Positions 42,067 through 51,823 of a stretch of 64,000 nt of DNA are shown here, one piece after another. The DNA is from an uncultured Collinsella sp. (GTDB lineage: Bacteria > Actinomycetota > Coriobacteriia > Coriobacteriales > Coriobacteriaceae). Made by a program: the position numbers and the translations under genes. The DNA is taken from contig CAJJTG010000002.1 in NCBI GenBank assembly GCA_905194675.1, positions 47,868 through 111,867 on the forward strand, read 5' to 3'. The notes under the pieces were generated by a model that saw only the letters and a program-made list of their open reading frames with translations, searched no databases and was not told the origin of the DNA. The stretch's first letter is position 1; the number at the start of each line of letters is the position of its first letter.

Positions 42067-42100
42067 GTTGTAAATATCACACCACACAGATTACGCGCAT

Positions 42101-42137
42101 AAATGGAGCCTGTTTTATGGAGCAGGCTCCATTTTTT
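42101..42137 (+). terminator. rpsT terminator
   Basis: Stem AAATGGAGCCTG (42101-42112)/CAGGCTCCATTT (42123-42134) with a 10-base loop, running into TTTTTT. Confidence 0.93.
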
Positions 42138-42146
42138 GTATCGCTC

Positions 42147-42155
42147 GGGTAAGAT
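42147..42155 (+). promoter_or_regulatory. lepA promoter, probably leaderless
   Basis: GGG-TAAGAT (hexamer 42150-42155) ends seven bases before the lepA ATG, so transcription would begin at or next to the A of ATG. There is no good ribosome-binding site, which agrees with a leaderless mRNA. Confidence 0.45.
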
Positions 42156-42162
42156 AGTCCGC

Positions 42163-43974
42163 ATGAATACTTCAATTGACATTTCCCACATCCGCAACTT
42201 TTCAATTGTTGCGCACATCGACCATGGCAAGTCCACGATCAGTGACCGCATCCTCGAGCTCACCCATACCGTTGACGAGCGCGACATGGAGTCGCAGCTG
42301 CTCGACACTATGGATATCGAGCGCGAGCGCGGCATCACGATCAAGTCCAATGCCGTTCGCGTGTCCTATGACGCCGATGATGGCGAGACGTATCAGTTCA
42401 ACCTGATCGATACGCCGGGCCACGTTGACTTTACCTACGAGGTCTCGCGTTCGCTGGCCGCCTGCGAGGGCGCGGTGCTCGTCGTCGATGCCACCCAGGG
42501 TGTCGAGGCGCAGACCGTCTCCAATGCGACGCTCGCCATGAACGCCAATTTGGACATTGTGCCGGCCATCAACAAGATCGACCTGCCCTCGGCCCATCCC
42601 GATGAGGTCAAGACCGAGATCGAGGATGACTTGGCGATCCCTGCCGATGATGCCGTGTGTGTCTCGGGCAAGACCGGCGAGGGCATCCACGATCTGCTGG
42701 AGTCCATTGTCTTTTTGATCTCTCCGCCCAAGGGCGATGCGAACGCGCCGCTCAAGGCACTCATCCTGGATTCGTACTTCGACGAGTATCGTGGTGTCGT
42801 CGCCACGGTGCGCATCTTTGACGGTTCCATCAAAAAGGGCGATACCCTGCGCATGATGCAGGCAAAGGGCGACTTTTTGGTCGATGGCGTGGGCGTCAAG
42901 CGTCCCGCCGAGACTCCGGTCGATGCGCTGACGGTCGGCGAGGTGGGCTACGTGGTCACGGGCCTGAAGGACCCCGAGGCCGTGCGCGTGGGCGATACCC
43001 TCACGTGGGCGTCGAATCCCTGCCCCGAGCCGCTTCCCGGCTACCGCGAGGCTAAGCCCATGGTCTATACGGGCCTGTTCCCGATCGATAACAAGGACTA
43101 CGAGAACCTGCGTGACGCGCTCGATAAGCTGCACGTCAACGACCCGTCGTTGGTGTGGGAGCCCGAGACCTCGGTGGCGCTCGGCTTTGGCTTCCGCGTG
43201 GGCTTCCTGGGCCTGCTGCACATGGAAGTCGTTAAGGAACGCCTGGAGCGCGAGTTCAACTTGGACCTCATTGCCACGAGTCCCTCGGTCGACTATCACG
43301 TCTACAAGACCGACGGCGAGATGATCGATGTCCGCAGCCCGCAGGACCTTCCCGAGGCCACGCGCATCGAGCGCATTGAGGAGCCCTACCTCAAGGCCAA
43401 GATTATCTGCCCGCCCGAGTATACGGGTGCCGTCATGCAGCTCGCTATCGAGCACCGCGGCGTCACGACCGACATGATCCATCTCACGAGCAAATCGGTC
43501 GAGATGCGCTTTGACATGCCGCTTGCCGAGCTCATCCTGGACTTCTTTGACCAACTCAAGAGCCGCACCAAGGGCTATGCCTCGCTCGATTATGAGTTCA
43601 ATGAGTATCGTCCCTCTGAGCTCGTCAAGCTCGATATCCTGCTTTCGGGCGACGAGGTGGACGCGCTGTCCTTTATCGTGCACAAGGATAAGGCCTATGG
43701 CCTGGCACGCGGTCTGTGCGACAAGCTCAAGGAAATCATTCCGCGCCAGCTGTTTGAGGTGCCTATTCAGGGCGCTATCGGCAACAAGATTATCGCCCGC
43801 TCCACCGTCAAGGCGCGTCGCAAGGACGTGCTTGCCAAGTGCTACGGCGGCGATATCTCGCGTAAGCGCAAGCTGCTCGAGAAGCAGAAAGAGGGCAAGA
43901 AGCGCATGAAGGCCATCGGCTCGGTTGAGGTCCCGCAGGAGGCCTTTATGGCGATCCTCAAGGTGGACGAGTAG
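42163..43974 (+). CDS. lepA: Elongation factor 4 (LepA)
   Basis: Ribosome-associated GTPase that back-translocates or remodels stalled ribosomes (603 aa). G1 [12 protein letters not shown]2 [11 protein letters not shown]3 DTPGHVDF, G4 NKIDLPSA are present, with the LepA-specific C-terminal domain ending ([46 protein letters not shown]). ATG 42163 gives the conserved [19 protein letters not shown] start. dusB begins four bases after its stop. Confidence 0.97.
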   Translation: MNTSIDISHIRNFSIVAHIDHGKSTISDRILELTHTVDERDMESQLLDTMDIERERGITIKSNAVRVSYDADDGETYQFNLIDTPGHVDFTYEVSRSLAACEGAVLVVDATQGVEAQTVSNATLAMNANLDIVPAINKIDLPSAHPDEVKTEIEDDLAIPADDAVCVSGKTGEGIHDLLESIVFLISPPKGDANAPLKALILDSYFDEYRGVVATVRIFDGSIKKGDTLRMMQAKGDFLVDGVGVKRPAETPVDALTVGEVGYVVTGLKDPEAVRVGDTLTWASNPCPEPLPGYREAKPMVYTGLFPIDNKDYENLRDALDKLHVNDPSLVWEPETSVALGFGFRVGFLGLLHMEVVKERLEREFNLDLIATSPSVDYHVYKTDGEMIDVRSPQDLPEATRIERIEEPYLKAKIICPPEYTGAVMQLAIEHRGVTTDMIHLTSKSVEMRFDMPLAELILDFFDQLKSRTKGYASLDYEFNEYRPSELVKLDILLSGDEVDALSFIVHKDKAYGLARGLCDKLKEIIPRQLFEVPIQGAIGNKIIARSTVKARRKDVLAKCYGGDISRKRKLLEKQKEGKKRMKAIGSVEVPQEAFMAILKVDE

Positions 43975-43978
43975 GCCC

Positions 43979-45022
43979 ATGGCGCTTTCTGAATACAGTA
44001 CGCGGCTGCTGGGTGCCTATGCCGAGCAGCCGTTCCTTATGGCTCCCATGGCGGGCGTAACCGACCCCGCCTATCGCATCATGTGCCGTCGCCGTGGTGC
44101 CAATCTTGCCTATAGCGAGATGGTGAGCGTGGCAGGCCTTGCCTATGCCAGCAATAAGACGTGGCGTCTGGTGCTGCCGGCCGACGAGGAGCAGCAAATC
44201 TGCGTGCAGCTCTTTGGTTCCAAGCCCGATCAGTTTGCGAGTGCCGTCGCTGCCGTCGAGGAACGTGTGGGCGATCGCCTGTCTTTGATTGATATCAACA
44301 TGGCCTGCCCAGCTCGCAAGGTCGTCACCAAGGGCGAGGGCTCGGCGCTTATGCGCACGCCCGAGCTGGCAGAGAAGATCGTCGAGGCAGCGGTGGGCGC
44401 GGCGCACGTGCCCGTGACCGTAAAGATCCGTAAGGGCTTTTACGCCGAAGATCGCAATGCCGCGACGTTTGCCCAGATGCTCGAGGGGGCAGGTGCATCT
44501 GCGGTGGCGGTGCATGGCCGCTGCGCCACACAACTCTATACGGGTCAGGCCGATTGGTCGGTCGTCGATGAGGTGGCCGACGCCGTCGAGATTCCCGTTA
44601 TCGGTTCGGGCGACGTGTTCTCGGCCGAGGATGCGGCGGAGCGTCTGCGCAGCTCGGGTGCCAGCGCCGTGTTTATCGCGCGCGGTATCTATGGCAATCC
44701 CTGGGTGTTCGGCGATGCCCGTGCCCTTGCACTCGACGCTACGCCGGTGCCCTCTCGCTCCTCACGCGAGCGCCTGGATGCCCTGCGCGAGCACCTGACG
44801 CTCACGCACGAGCTGCTGCCGCTTATGTCGCGTGCCCGCACGTACGCAAGCTGGTATCTCAAGGGCATGCCCCATGCTGCCGCCTGGCGCGCCCAAGTGG
44901 TGCGCTGTTCCACATATGAGGAGTTCATGGCATTGGTCGATGATATCGAGCGCGATGTGGTGGCCTGCGAGGCCGCACTTGCCGCCGGCGAGTCGGTGCC
45001 CGCTCATCCGCTGGAGGCCTAA
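43979..45022 (+). CDS. dusB: tRNA-dihydrouridine synthase (DusB-like)
   Basis: FMN enzyme reducing uridines in the tRNA D-loop (347 aa). QPFLMAPMAGVTDPAYRIMCRRRGANLAYSEMVSV, the catalytic Cys in DINMACPARKVVTKGEGSALMRTPELA, VTVKIRKGF, AVHGRCATQLYTGQADW and GSGDVFSAEDAAE place it in the DusB group. ATG 43979 is only four bases after lepA; hemW follows after two bases, so lepA-dusB-hemW is one operon. Confidence 0.94.
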   Translation: MALSEYSTRLLGAYAEQPFLMAPMAGVTDPAYRIMCRRRGANLAYSEMVSVAGLAYASNKTWRLVLPADEEQQICVQLFGSKPDQFASAVAAVEERVGDRLSLIDINMACPARKVVTKGEGSALMRTPELAEKIVEAAVGAAHVPVTVKIRKGFYAEDRNAATFAQMLEGAGASAVAVHGRCATQLYTGQADWSVVDEVADAVEIPVIGSGDVFSAEDAAERLRSSGASAVFIARGIYGNPWVFGDARALALDATPVPSRSSRERLDALREHLTLTHELLPLMSRARTYASWYLKGMPHAAAWRAQVVRCSTYEEFMALVDDIERDVVACEAALAAGESVPAHPLEA

Positions 45023-45024
45023 CG

Positions 45025-46257
45025 GTGGCCGTTACCGCGCTGTACGTGCATGTGCCGTTTTGCGCTCAAAAGTGCCGGTACTGCGATTTTGACTCGCGCA
45101 GTTTTGCTCCGCGCGACCTGAGTGCTGCACTCGATGCCTATTTTGAGCAGTTGTATGCGCGCCTCGATGCCTTTGGCGACGCCGGGGCGCTTGCACAGAT
45201 CCGCACCGTCTATGTTGGCGGCGGCACGCCGTCGCTGGCGGGGGAGCGCCTGGTGGAGCTGGCGCGGCGTATTCGTGCGTGGTGCGCTCCCGTTGAGTTT
45301 ACCTGCGAGGCCAATCCCGAGTCGCTGACCGCCGAGCTCGCTACTGCACTTGTCAAGGTTGGTGTCACACGCGTCTCTCTGGGCGTGCAAACGCTCGATA
45401 ACACCGAACTTACTGCCATCGGCCGTATTCACGATGCCGATCGGGCGCTCGCCGCCATCGCGACGGTGAAGGACGCTGGCCTCGATGTGTCGTGCGACCT
45501 CATGTGCGGACTTCCCGTGCAGACCGCAGCGAGTTGGAAGCGCACGCTCGATGGCGTGCTGGCGGCGGCTCCGCATCATGTGTCGGTCTACCCGCTCACG
45601 CTCGAGGAGGGCACGCCGCTCTACCGTATGGCGTGTCGCGACGAGTCGCTCGAGCCCGACGAGGATTTTCAGGCTGCATGTATGGACGCGGCGCGTGAGC
45701 GCCTGGGTGCGGCCGGTTATCACCCGTATGAGGTGGCAAGCTACGCGCTCGACGGCCATGAGTGCGTCCACAACATTGCCTATTGGTCTGGACAGGGCTA
45801 TCTGGGCTTGGGTCGCTCTGCCGCCGGTATGCTCGATGCCGAGGATTTCGACCGTCTTGCAGGTTTGTTCCCCGGCGCGTCTTCTCGAGGCGATGCGTAC
45901 CGCGTGCGTCTAGTGCAACGTGACGATGACGCGACGGCGTTCGAGGCCGAATATCTGTCGCAGCGTGAGGCTGCTGCTGAAGACCTGATGCTCGCTTGTC
46001 GCATGACGCGCGGTGTTGCGTCCGATCTGTTGGTTCGCGCGGCAAGCGTGATCGCTGCAGACGAGCTGGCGGCGGCCTGCGACCGTGCGCTCGAGTTGGG
46101 CCTTGCTACTTGGGTGCCCGAGACGCTCGGGGTCCATGAGGGACCCTTCACTTCGGCAGATGTCGTCGCGGGCCGCGTTCGCGCTCGTCTGGCTCCGACC
46201 CACCTGGGCTGGCTCGATGGAAATGTTCTGTTCGAGCTGTTTTGGGATCTAGCTTAG
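45025..46257 (+). CDS. hemW: Radical SAM heme chaperone HemW-like protein
   Basis: Radical SAM protein of the HemN/HemW family (410 aa). The cluster motif is VPFCAQKCRYCDF (Cys-x3-Cys-x2-Cys) followed by VYVGGGTPSLAG, FTCEANPESLTAEL and VSLGVQTLDNTELTAIGRIHDADRAL; a C-terminal winged-helix HemN domain ends LDGNVLFELFWDLA. The position after lepA is the usual HemW place in Firmicutes; it is more likely a heme-trafficking protein than a true coproporphyrinogen dehydrogenase. GTG 45025 follows GGAGG. Confidence 0.9.
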   Translation: MAVTALYVHVPFCAQKCRYCDFDSRSFAPRDLSAALDAYFEQLYARLDAFGDAGALAQIRTVYVGGGTPSLAGERLVELARRIRAWCAPVEFTCEANPESLTAELATALVKVGVTRVSLGVQTLDNTELTAIGRIHDADRALAAIATVKDAGLDVSCDLMCGLPVQTAASWKRTLDGVLAAAPHHVSVYPLTLEEGTPLYRMACRDESLEPDEDFQAACMDAARERLGAAGYHPYEVASYALDGHECVHNIAYWSGQGYLGLGRSAAGMLDAEDFDRLAGLFPGASSRGDAYRVRLVQRDDDATAFEAEYLSQREAAAEDLMLACRMTRGVASDLLVRAASVIAADELAAACDRALELGLATWVPETLGVHEGPFTSADVVAGRVRARLAPTHLGWLDGNVLFELFWDLA

Positions 46258-46264
46258 GCCGCTC

Positions 46265-46273
46265 GGGTAGAAT
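46265..46273 (+). promoter_or_regulatory. Promoter before the first dnaJ
   Basis: GGG-TAGAAT (hexamer 46268-46273), in the context GCTCGGGTAGAAT that is nearly repeated at lepA (GCTCGGGTAAGAT, 42143-42155). No CIRCE-like inverted repeat or HspR-type repeat was seen. Confidence 0.5.
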
Positions 46274-46315
46274 TACCGGAATATATACGCTGCTGTGAGC
46301 AGGAGGTTGCCGCGC

Positions 46316-47419
46316 ATGGCGACGATGAACGAAAAAGATTACTACGAGATTCTGGGTGTCTCCAAGGACGCCACCTCGCGTGATATTCAAAAGGCCTTTC
46401 AGCAAAAGGCCCGCAAGCTCCATCCGGACGTCAACAAAGAGCCGGACGCCGAGGAAAAGTTCAAAGAGGCTTCCGAGGCCTACGCCGTGCTTTCGGATGA
46501 GCAAAAACGTGCGCGCTACGACGCCATGCGTTCTGGCAATCCCTTTGCCGGTGCTCCTACGGCTTCGCCCTATGGTGGCGGCTACGCCGGCAGCACGGGT
46601 TATGGCAATCCTTTTGAGGGCGGTTTTCCCTTTGGTGGCGCCTGGGGCCAGCAGCGTCGTGGGCAGGCTGCCTACAATCCCGAGAACGGCGCCAATGTGG
46701 TCGTCGATATTAAGCTCGACGCCAAGGAGGCCAAGGGCGGTGCCCGCAAGACCGTCCGCTATACGCGCTTCGATACCTGTGGTCACTGTGGCGGCTCGGG
46801 TTCTGTCTCCTCCGAGCATGCCCATACCTGCCCGAGCTGCGGTGGCCGCGGGCACATCGACGTCGACTTGTCCTTCCTGTTTGGTGCGGGCACGTTCCAG
46901 TCTGTCTGCCCCGAGTGCGGCGGTTCCGGTAAGGTCGTGGCCGACCCCTGCCCTGATTGCGGAGGCAGCGGTCGTACTCGCGTAACCTCCGAGCAGACGA
47001 TTGAGTTTCCTGCCGGCACGCACGATGGCGACGAGGTCCGCATTAGCGGCATGGGTCACGCCGGCACTAACGGTGCCGCTGGCGGTGATCTAGTCGGCCG
47101 TGCCCATGTCGAGGCCGAGCGCTTGGAAGGCAAAGCTCGTACCGGTTTTTACCTGATGGGCATCGTGGCGCCGTTTTTGGTACTCTCGGCCATCTCGGGC
47201 GTGTTCTCGGCCTTTGCCGTGATGTGCTTTATTCCGTTTACCATGGGCCTGTTCATGGTGCTTTCGGACGGCGTGCTTCATCGCAGCCTGCTGTGGTGGA
47301 AGCGCGGTGCGATGCAGTTTGCCAACGGTTTTGCCAATGGCTTCATGTTCGCGCTCGTGTCGGTTTGGTTCGCGAGCTGCTCGCAACGGGCCATGCTTTC
47401 GCCTTACGGAATGCAATAA
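46316..47419 (+). CDS. Membrane-anchored DnaJ-like protein
   Basis: J-domain co-chaperone with an unusual end (367 aa). J domain 8-70 with HPD at 36-38; glycine-rich G/F linker 72-125; zinc domain with four CxxCxGxG repeats (155-220: [32 protein letters not shown]). After a short piece of the substrate-binding region (to [12 protein letters not shown], about 267), the rest of C-terminal domains I/II is replaced by hydrophobic helices at about 278-318 and 337-356. Chaperone recruitment to the membrane is inferred. ATG 46316 follows AGGAGG. A complete dnaJ comes next. Confidence 0.88.
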   Translation: MATMNEKDYYEILGVSKDATSRDIQKAFQQKARKLHPDVNKEPDAEEKFKEASEAYAVLSDEQKRARYDAMRSGNPFAGAPTASPYGGGYAGSTGYGNPFEGGFPFGGAWGQQRRGQAAYNPENGANVVVDIKLDAKEAKGGARKTVRYTRFDTCGHCGGSGSVSSEHAHTCPSCGGRGHIDVDLSFLFGAGTFQSVCPECGGSGKVVADPCPDCGGSGRTRVTSEQTIEFPAGTHDGDEVRISGMGHAGTNGAAGGDLVGRAHVEAERLEGKARTGFYLMGIVAPFLVLSAISGVFSAFAVMCFIPFTMGLFMVLSDGVLHRSLLWWKRGAMQFANGFANGFMFALVSVWFASCSQRAMLSPYGMQ

Positions 47420-47500
47420 CATCAAACCCTCTGTTTGCGGTCGGCCCAGCTTGGGTATAGGACGCACTGTGACAATAATGAAAGTCGGAAGGATTCGGTC

Positions 47501-48649
47501 GTGTCGGAAAATAGGGATTACTACGAGGTACTTGGCGTCGACAAGGATGCCGACGCGCGGACGATTAAGCGCGCGTTTCTAAAGAAGGCCCGTACCGTAC
47601 ACCCGGACGTTTCGGACGACCCCGAGGCCGAGGCCAAGTTCAAGGAGCTCAACGAGGCCTATTCCGTTCTTTCCGATGAGCAGAAGCGTGCTAACTACGA
47701 CCGTTACGGCACTGCCGACGGCCCTGGTGGTTCGGGCTACGTCGATATCAACGATATCTTTGGTGGTATGGGCATGGACGACTTGTTCTCGTCGTTTTTT
47801 GGCGGCGGTGCCGGCGGTGGCGCCCGCAGCCGTCGCGAGCGTCGTCGCGGTCGTGACATGGCCATCTCGCTTTCGGTGACGCTCGAGGAGGCGGCGCTCG
47901 GCTGCAAAAAGACAATCAGCTATGACCGCCTTGCTCCTTGCGAGGACTGCAATGGCACCGGTAGGGCAGAGGGCGCACAGGAAAAGCAGTGCGGCCGCTG
48001 CCACGGTACGGGCTACGTCACGACGGTTCAGCGATCGTTTTTGGGCCAGGTTCAGTCTTCCTCGCCTTGCCCCGACTGCCATGGCGAGGGCACGGTTATC
48101 GACCATCCCTGCGAGACCTGCGATGGTCAGGGCCGCACGCCTTCGCATGAAAAGATTGACATCGATATTCCCGCCGGCGTTTCGACCGGTCGACAGCTGC
48201 GTGTGAGCGGCTTTGGCGAGGCCGGTCTTCGCGGCGAGCCTTCGGGCGACTTGATTGTCAACGTGCGCGTTGCCGACCATGAGCGCTTTAAGCGCAACGG
48301 TGACGACCTGTACCTGGTGAGCGATATCTCGATTGCGCAGGCTGCGCTCGGCTGCGAGATCGAGGTAGAGGGCATTATGCCCGACGAGGTCGTTAAGGTG
48401 ACGGTTCCCGCCGGCGCCCAGTACGGTGACACCGTGAGCGTCAATAATTACGGCATGCCGCGCATTGGCGGTGGCGGTTCGCGTGGCCGCTTGATCGTGC
48501 AACTGCGCGTGGTCGTTCCCACCAATCTTTCCAATAAGCAGCGCGAGCTGCTCCGCGCTTTTGCCGATGAGATGGGCGACGATGTCGCTTCCGGTAAGAA
48601 GTCGGTGACCGACCGTATCAAGAGTGCCCTCGACGATATCCTCGATTAA
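47501..48649 (+). CDS. dnaJ: Chaperone protein DnaJ
   Basis: Standard type I DnaJ stimulating DnaK ATPase (382 aa): J domain with HPD at 34-36, G/F region (GGMGMDDLFSSFFGGGAGGG), four CxxCxGxG zinc motifs (CEDCNGTG, CGRCHGTG, CPDCHGEG, CETCDGQG) and the full C-terminal substrate-binding and dimerisation domains (IPAGVSTGRQLRVSGFGEAGLRG... through DDILD). GTG 47501 follows GGAAGGA. A possible -10 TATAGG sits at 47456-47461. hrcA, grpE and dnaK, which precede dnaJ in Firmicutes, are missing here. Confidence 0.96.
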   Translation: MSENRDYYEVLGVDKDADARTIKRAFLKKARTVHPDVSDDPEAEAKFKELNEAYSVLSDEQKRANYDRYGTADGPGGSGYVDINDIFGGMGMDDLFSSFFGGGAGGGARSRRERRRGRDMAISLSVTLEEAALGCKKTISYDRLAPCEDCNGTGRAEGAQEKQCGRCHGTGYVTTVQRSFLGQVQSSSPCPDCHGEGTVIDHPCETCDGQGRTPSHEKIDIDIPAGVSTGRQLRVSGFGEAGLRGEPSGDLIVNVRVADHERFKRNGDDLYLVSDISIAQAALGCEIEVEGIMPDEVVKVTVPAGAQYGDTVSVNNYGMPRIGGGGSRGRLIVQLRVVVPTNLSNKQRELLRAFADEMGDDVASGKKSVTDRIKSALDDILD

Positions 48650-48658
48650 GGAGCCCGC

Positions 48659-49951
48659 GTGCTCGCACCCCATATTTCCGTCGTCAACCTCGGCTGCCGT
48701 GTCAACCGGGTTGAGTCTGACCGTATCACTGCCGATCTTATGCGCCTGGGCTTTGCTATGGTGGAGCCCCAGGATGCCGATCTGATCGTCATTAACACCT
48801 GTGCCGTTACGGGCGAGGCCGAGGCCAAGACCCGTAAGGCCGTCCGCCATGCGCTGGCCCATCAAAACGAGCCCTATGTGGTCGTGACCGGCTGCGTGGT
48901 CAACCTGCATCCCGAGGAGCTGCTGGAGCTCTCCGACCGCGTGATCGCCGAGCCGTCCAAGATCGATGTCGCCGAACGTGTCTGCGAGGTGCTGGGCGTT
49001 GAGTCCGATAGCGTTCCCGCCTGCAGCGATGGCGAGGTGGTCGATGCGCTCGGTCGCTCTCGCCTGGGCGTGAAGATTCAGGACGGCTGCAACCACCGCT
49101 GCACCTATTGCATTGTGTGGAAGGCACGCGGCCCCGAGCGCTCCGTGCCCGTCGAGTCCGTGCTCGAGCAAGTTCGCGAGGCTCAGGAGGCTGGCGTGCC
49201 CGAGGTGGTGCTGACCGGTGTGAACCTGGGCGCCTACGATGGCAAGAGCGCGACTGACGAGCATGTCGAAATCGATGAGCTGCTCGAGGCCATCATGGAG
49301 CGCACGTCTATTCCGCATGTGCGCATTTCCTCGGTTGAGCCCATGGATATCTCTGAGCGCCTGCTTAAGGTTATGGCGCGCTACCCGCAGCGTATCGCCC
49401 CGTTTTTGCACCTGCCCGTGCAGTCTGGCTGTACGGCGACCCTGCATCGCATGGGCCGTCCCTACAGCGCCGAGGCGTTTGAGGATACGGTGCGCATGAT
49501 TCGCGCCAACTTGCCTCAGGCGTCCCTTTCGTGCGACGTCATCGTCGGTTTTCCCGGTGAGACGGATGAGGAGTTCGAGGAGTCGCTGGCGTTGTGCCGT
49601 CGCGTGGGCTTTTCGCGCATGCATGTGTTCCGCTACAGTAAGCGTCCCGGCACCCTCGCCGCCGACATGCCCGACCAGGTGCCGCCCGAGGTTATGGCCG
49701 AGCGCAGCCGCCGCATGCGTGCGGCTGCTCAGGAGCTCGCCATTGCCGACGCTCGTCGTCGCGTGGGATCCGTTGAGCGCGCCGTGCTCGAGTATGGTGA
49801 CAACCTGACACTCGGCTCGTTCCATCATGCCCGTCTTGACGATACCTGTGGACTTACAGCCCCGTGCCTGCTCGATGTTGCTATCATCGGAGTCGATGAT
49901 TCCGGCTTGGTCCATGCGCGCAGGGAGGTTCATGGAAGCCTCGAAGATTAG
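48659..49951 (+). CDS. mtaB: tRNA ms2t6A37 methylthiotransferase MtaB
   Basis: Radical SAM methylthiotransferase converting t6A to ms2t6A at tRNA position 37 (430 aa). The N-terminal domain has the three cluster Cys (LGCRVNRVESD, INTCAVTGEAE, VTGCVVN); the radical SAM motif is CNHRCTYCIVWKARGPERS, a MiaB-like pattern, followed by VLTGVNLGAYDG and a short C-terminal TRAM-like domain. The substrate modification t6A is made by TsaBDE encoded at 57-59.8 kb. GTG 48659 follows AAGGAG; the end overlaps phoH by 20 bases. Confidence 0.93.
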   Translation: MLAPHISVVNLGCRVNRVESDRITADLMRLGFAMVEPQDADLIVINTCAVTGEAEAKTRKAVRHALAHQNEPYVVVTGCVVNLHPEELLELSDRVIAEPSKIDVAERVCEVLGVESDSVPACSDGEVVDALGRSRLGVKIQDGCNHRCTYCIVWKARGPERSVPVESVLEQVREAQEAGVPEVVLTGVNLGAYDGKSATDEHVEIDELLEAIMERTSIPHVRISSVEPMDISERLLKVMARYPQRIAPFLHLPVQSGCTATLHRMGRPYSAEAFEDTVRMIRANLPQASLSCDVIVGFPGETDEEFEESLALCRRVGFSRMHVFRYSKRPGTLAADMPDQVPPEVMAERSRRMRAAAQELAIADARRRVGSVERAVLEYGDNLTLGSFHHARLDDTCGLTAPCLLDVAIIGVDDSGLVHARREVHGSLED

Positions 49952-50918
49952 ACTTACCGTTCCCGAGGGGATTGATCCCTCGCGCGTTTTGGGCGCCGGC
50001 GACGGCGTCCTTCGTGCGCTCGAGAGCTTGGTTCGCGCCCATGTGGTCGCCCGTGGCGATAGCATCGCCGTGAGCGGTGATCCGGAAGAGGTCGAACTCG
50101 TGGCGCGTTTTTTCGAACACGCTTTTCGCGAGGCGGCCGCCGGGCGCACGCTGTCTGCCGACGATGTCTCTCGCTGCCTGGCCGTCTTGCGCGACGGTGA
50201 GCACGAGGCTACGTCGCTTCGCGATGACGTGCTGCTTTCGTATCGCGGCCGTGCCATTCGCCCCAAGACGCTCGGCCAAAAGCGCTATGTGGATGCCATC
50301 CGCACGCATACCATCACGTTTGGCCTGGGTCCTGCCGGCACCGGTAAGACCTATCTGGCCATGGCGCTTGCTGTTGCCGCGCTCAAACGTCATGAGGTGG
50401 GCCGTTTGATCTTGACGCGTCCGGTTGTCGAGGCGGGGGAGAACCTGGGCTTTTTGCCCGGTACCCTTGAGGAAAAGATCGATCCCTACATGCGTCCGCT
50501 CTACGACGCCCTTTTTGACATGATGGATCGCGAGCGCACCGATGAGCTTATGGAGCGCGGCGTGATCGAGATTGCCCCGCTTGCCTACATGCGCGGCCGT
50601 ACGCTGAGTGATGCCTTCGTGGTGCTCGATGAGGCACAAAACACGACGCCCGAGCAGATGAAGATGTTCCTGACACGCCTGGGCTTCAACTCCAAGTTCG
50701 TGATTACCGGCGACCTGAGCCAGCGCGACCTGGTGGGTCGTCGTGGAGGCTTGGCGGATGTCGAGAAGATTTTGGGCCGTGTCGACGATGTGGCATTTTC
50801 TCACCTCGAGCGTGCCGACGTGGTGCGTCATGCCCTAGTGGGTCGTATCGTCGAGGCATATGATGCTTATGATGACGTGCGTGAGCAACGCTCACGCGAC
50901 CGAAAGGAGTCCCGTTGA
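49932..50918 (+). CDS. phoH: PhoH family ATPase
   Basis: PhoH/YbeZ-type P-loop ATPase (328 aa), often linked to RNA metabolism through YbeY. Walker A ITFGLGPAGTGKTYLAMALAV, LILTRPVVEAGENLGFLPGTLEEKIDPYMRPLYDAL and Walker B FVVLDEAQNTTPEQMKMFLTRLGFNSKFVITGDLSQ are typical. A KH-like N-terminal region precedes them. ATG 49932 follows GGGAGG within the end of mtaB. Its stop overlaps the ybeY TTG start (TTGA). Confidence 0.95.
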   Translation: MEASKIRLTVPEGIDPSRVLGAGDGVLRALESLVRAHVVARGDSIAVSGDPEEVELVARFFEHAFREAAAGRTLSADDVSRCLAVLRDGEHEATSLRDDVLLSYRGRAIRPKTLGQKRYVDAIRTHTITFGLGPAGTGKTYLAMALAVAALKRHEVGRLILTRPVVEAGENLGFLPGTLEEKIDPYMRPLYDALFDMMDRERTDELMERGVIEIAPLAYMRGRTLSDAFVVLDEAQNTTPEQMKMFLTRLGFNSKFVITGDLSQRDLVGRRGGLADVEKILGRVDDVAFSHLERADVVRHALVGRIVEAYDAYDDVREQRSRDRKESR

Positions 50919-51424
50919 GTGTATTGATCAGCAACGATGCCGAGCTCGATACGCTGCTCGATGCCCAGGAGGTGGAGCACATCTGCGAGGTCGTGCTTGC
51001 CGCCGAGGGCGTTGAGCGTGAAGTCGAGATTTCCCTTTCGTATGTCGACGAGGACGAGATGCACGAGCTCAACCACGAGTGGCGCGGTATCGACCGCACC
51101 ACCGATGTGCTCTCGTTTGAGTGCGATTCGGCCTTTGACGATGACATTCCCGCCGATGAGACGCTCGAGCTCGGCGATATCATCTTGGCCCCGCAGGTTA
51201 TTGCCCGTCAGGCCCCCGGCTTTGGCAATAGCCCCGCCGATGAGTGCCGACTGATGCTCGTGCATGGAATGTTGCACCTGCTGGGTTACGACCACATCGA
51301 GGACGATGAGGCCGAGGTCATGGAGGCCCGCGAGGACGCCATCCTGCGCGATCTGGCGCTCGAGCGCGGCGAGGACCCCAAACTAGTCCATGTCGGCCCC
51401 ATCACCAACCATGCCCACGACTAG
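50915..51424 (+). CDS. ybeY: Endoribonuclease YbeY
   Basis: Zinc endoribonuclease for 16S rRNA 3' maturation and ribosome quality control (169 aa). The metal motif HGMLHLLGYDH is intact, preceded by LNHEWRGIDRTTDVLSFE and the LGDIILAPQV block. TTG 50915 follows AAAGGAGT and overlaps the phoH stop, so translation is coupled. Followed by dgkA and era, as in Bacillus. Confidence 0.96.
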   Translation: MSVLISNDAELDTLLDAQEVEHICEVVLAAEGVEREVEISLSYVDEDEMHELNHEWRGIDRTTDVLSFECDSAFDDDIPADETLELGDIILAPQVIARQAPGFGNSPADECRLMLVHGMLHLLGYDHIEDDEAEVMEAREDAILRDLALERGEDPKLVHVGPITNHAHD

Positions 51425-51433
51425 GAGCCGTCT

Positions 51434-51811
51434 ATGATTCCCGGATCGAACAAGGACCATCCGTCCTTCTTAAAGTCGTTCTCCTATGCCATGGAGGGCT
51501 TCGTCACTGCCGTCAAGACCGAGCGCAACATCAAGGTCATGCTCGTGGCGGGCGTGTGCACCGTCATTGCCGGCTGCATCGTGGGGCTCGATATTGCCGA
51601 GTGGGCCACGATTATCATCTGCTGTGGCCTGGTGATTCACGGCGAGCTGTGTAACACCGCTATGGAGGCCATCGTCGACCTGGCGACCCAGGAGCTTCAT
51701 CCGCTGGCCAAGCGTGCGAAGGACATCGCCGCCGCCTCTGTATACGTTCTTTCCATCACCGCCGCGATTGTGGGCTTGCTGGTATTTGCCCACGCGCTCG
51801 GCTTTATTTAG
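51434..51811 (+). CDS. dgkA: Diacylglycerol/undecaprenol kinase
   Basis: Small trimeric membrane kinase (125 aa). The N-terminal amphipathic segment FLKSFSYAMEGFVTAVKTERNIKVMLVAG leads to three membrane helices with the active-site ELCNTAMEAIVDL (Glu and Asn) followed by HPLAKRAKDIAAASV. In Gram-positive bacteria this type phosphorylates undecaprenol, which fits the uppS-dependent lipid cycle. ATG 51434, ten bases after ybeY. Confidence 0.93.
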   Translation: MIPGSNKDHPSFLKSFSYAMEGFVTAVKTERNIKVMLVAGVCTVIAGCIVGLDIAEWATIIICCGLVIHGELCNTAMEAIVDLATQELHPLAKRAKDIAAASVYVLSITAAIVGLLVFAHALGFI

Positions 51812-51823
51812 AAAGGGATTTCC

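Noticed and set aside
42202..43980. A 592-codon minus-strand frame opposite lepA
   Set aside because: Exact antisense of LepA codons, no motif, no ribosome-binding site.
46255..46315. CIRCE or HAIR heat-shock operator before the dnaJ pair
   Set aside because: No TTAGCACTC-type inverted repeat or HspR-like repeat found in the gap.
47579..50266. An 895-codon open frame on the minus strand opposite dnaJ, mtaB and phoH
   Set aside because: Spans three genes with clear domains on the other strand; composition is that of antisense of G+C-rich coding DNA.
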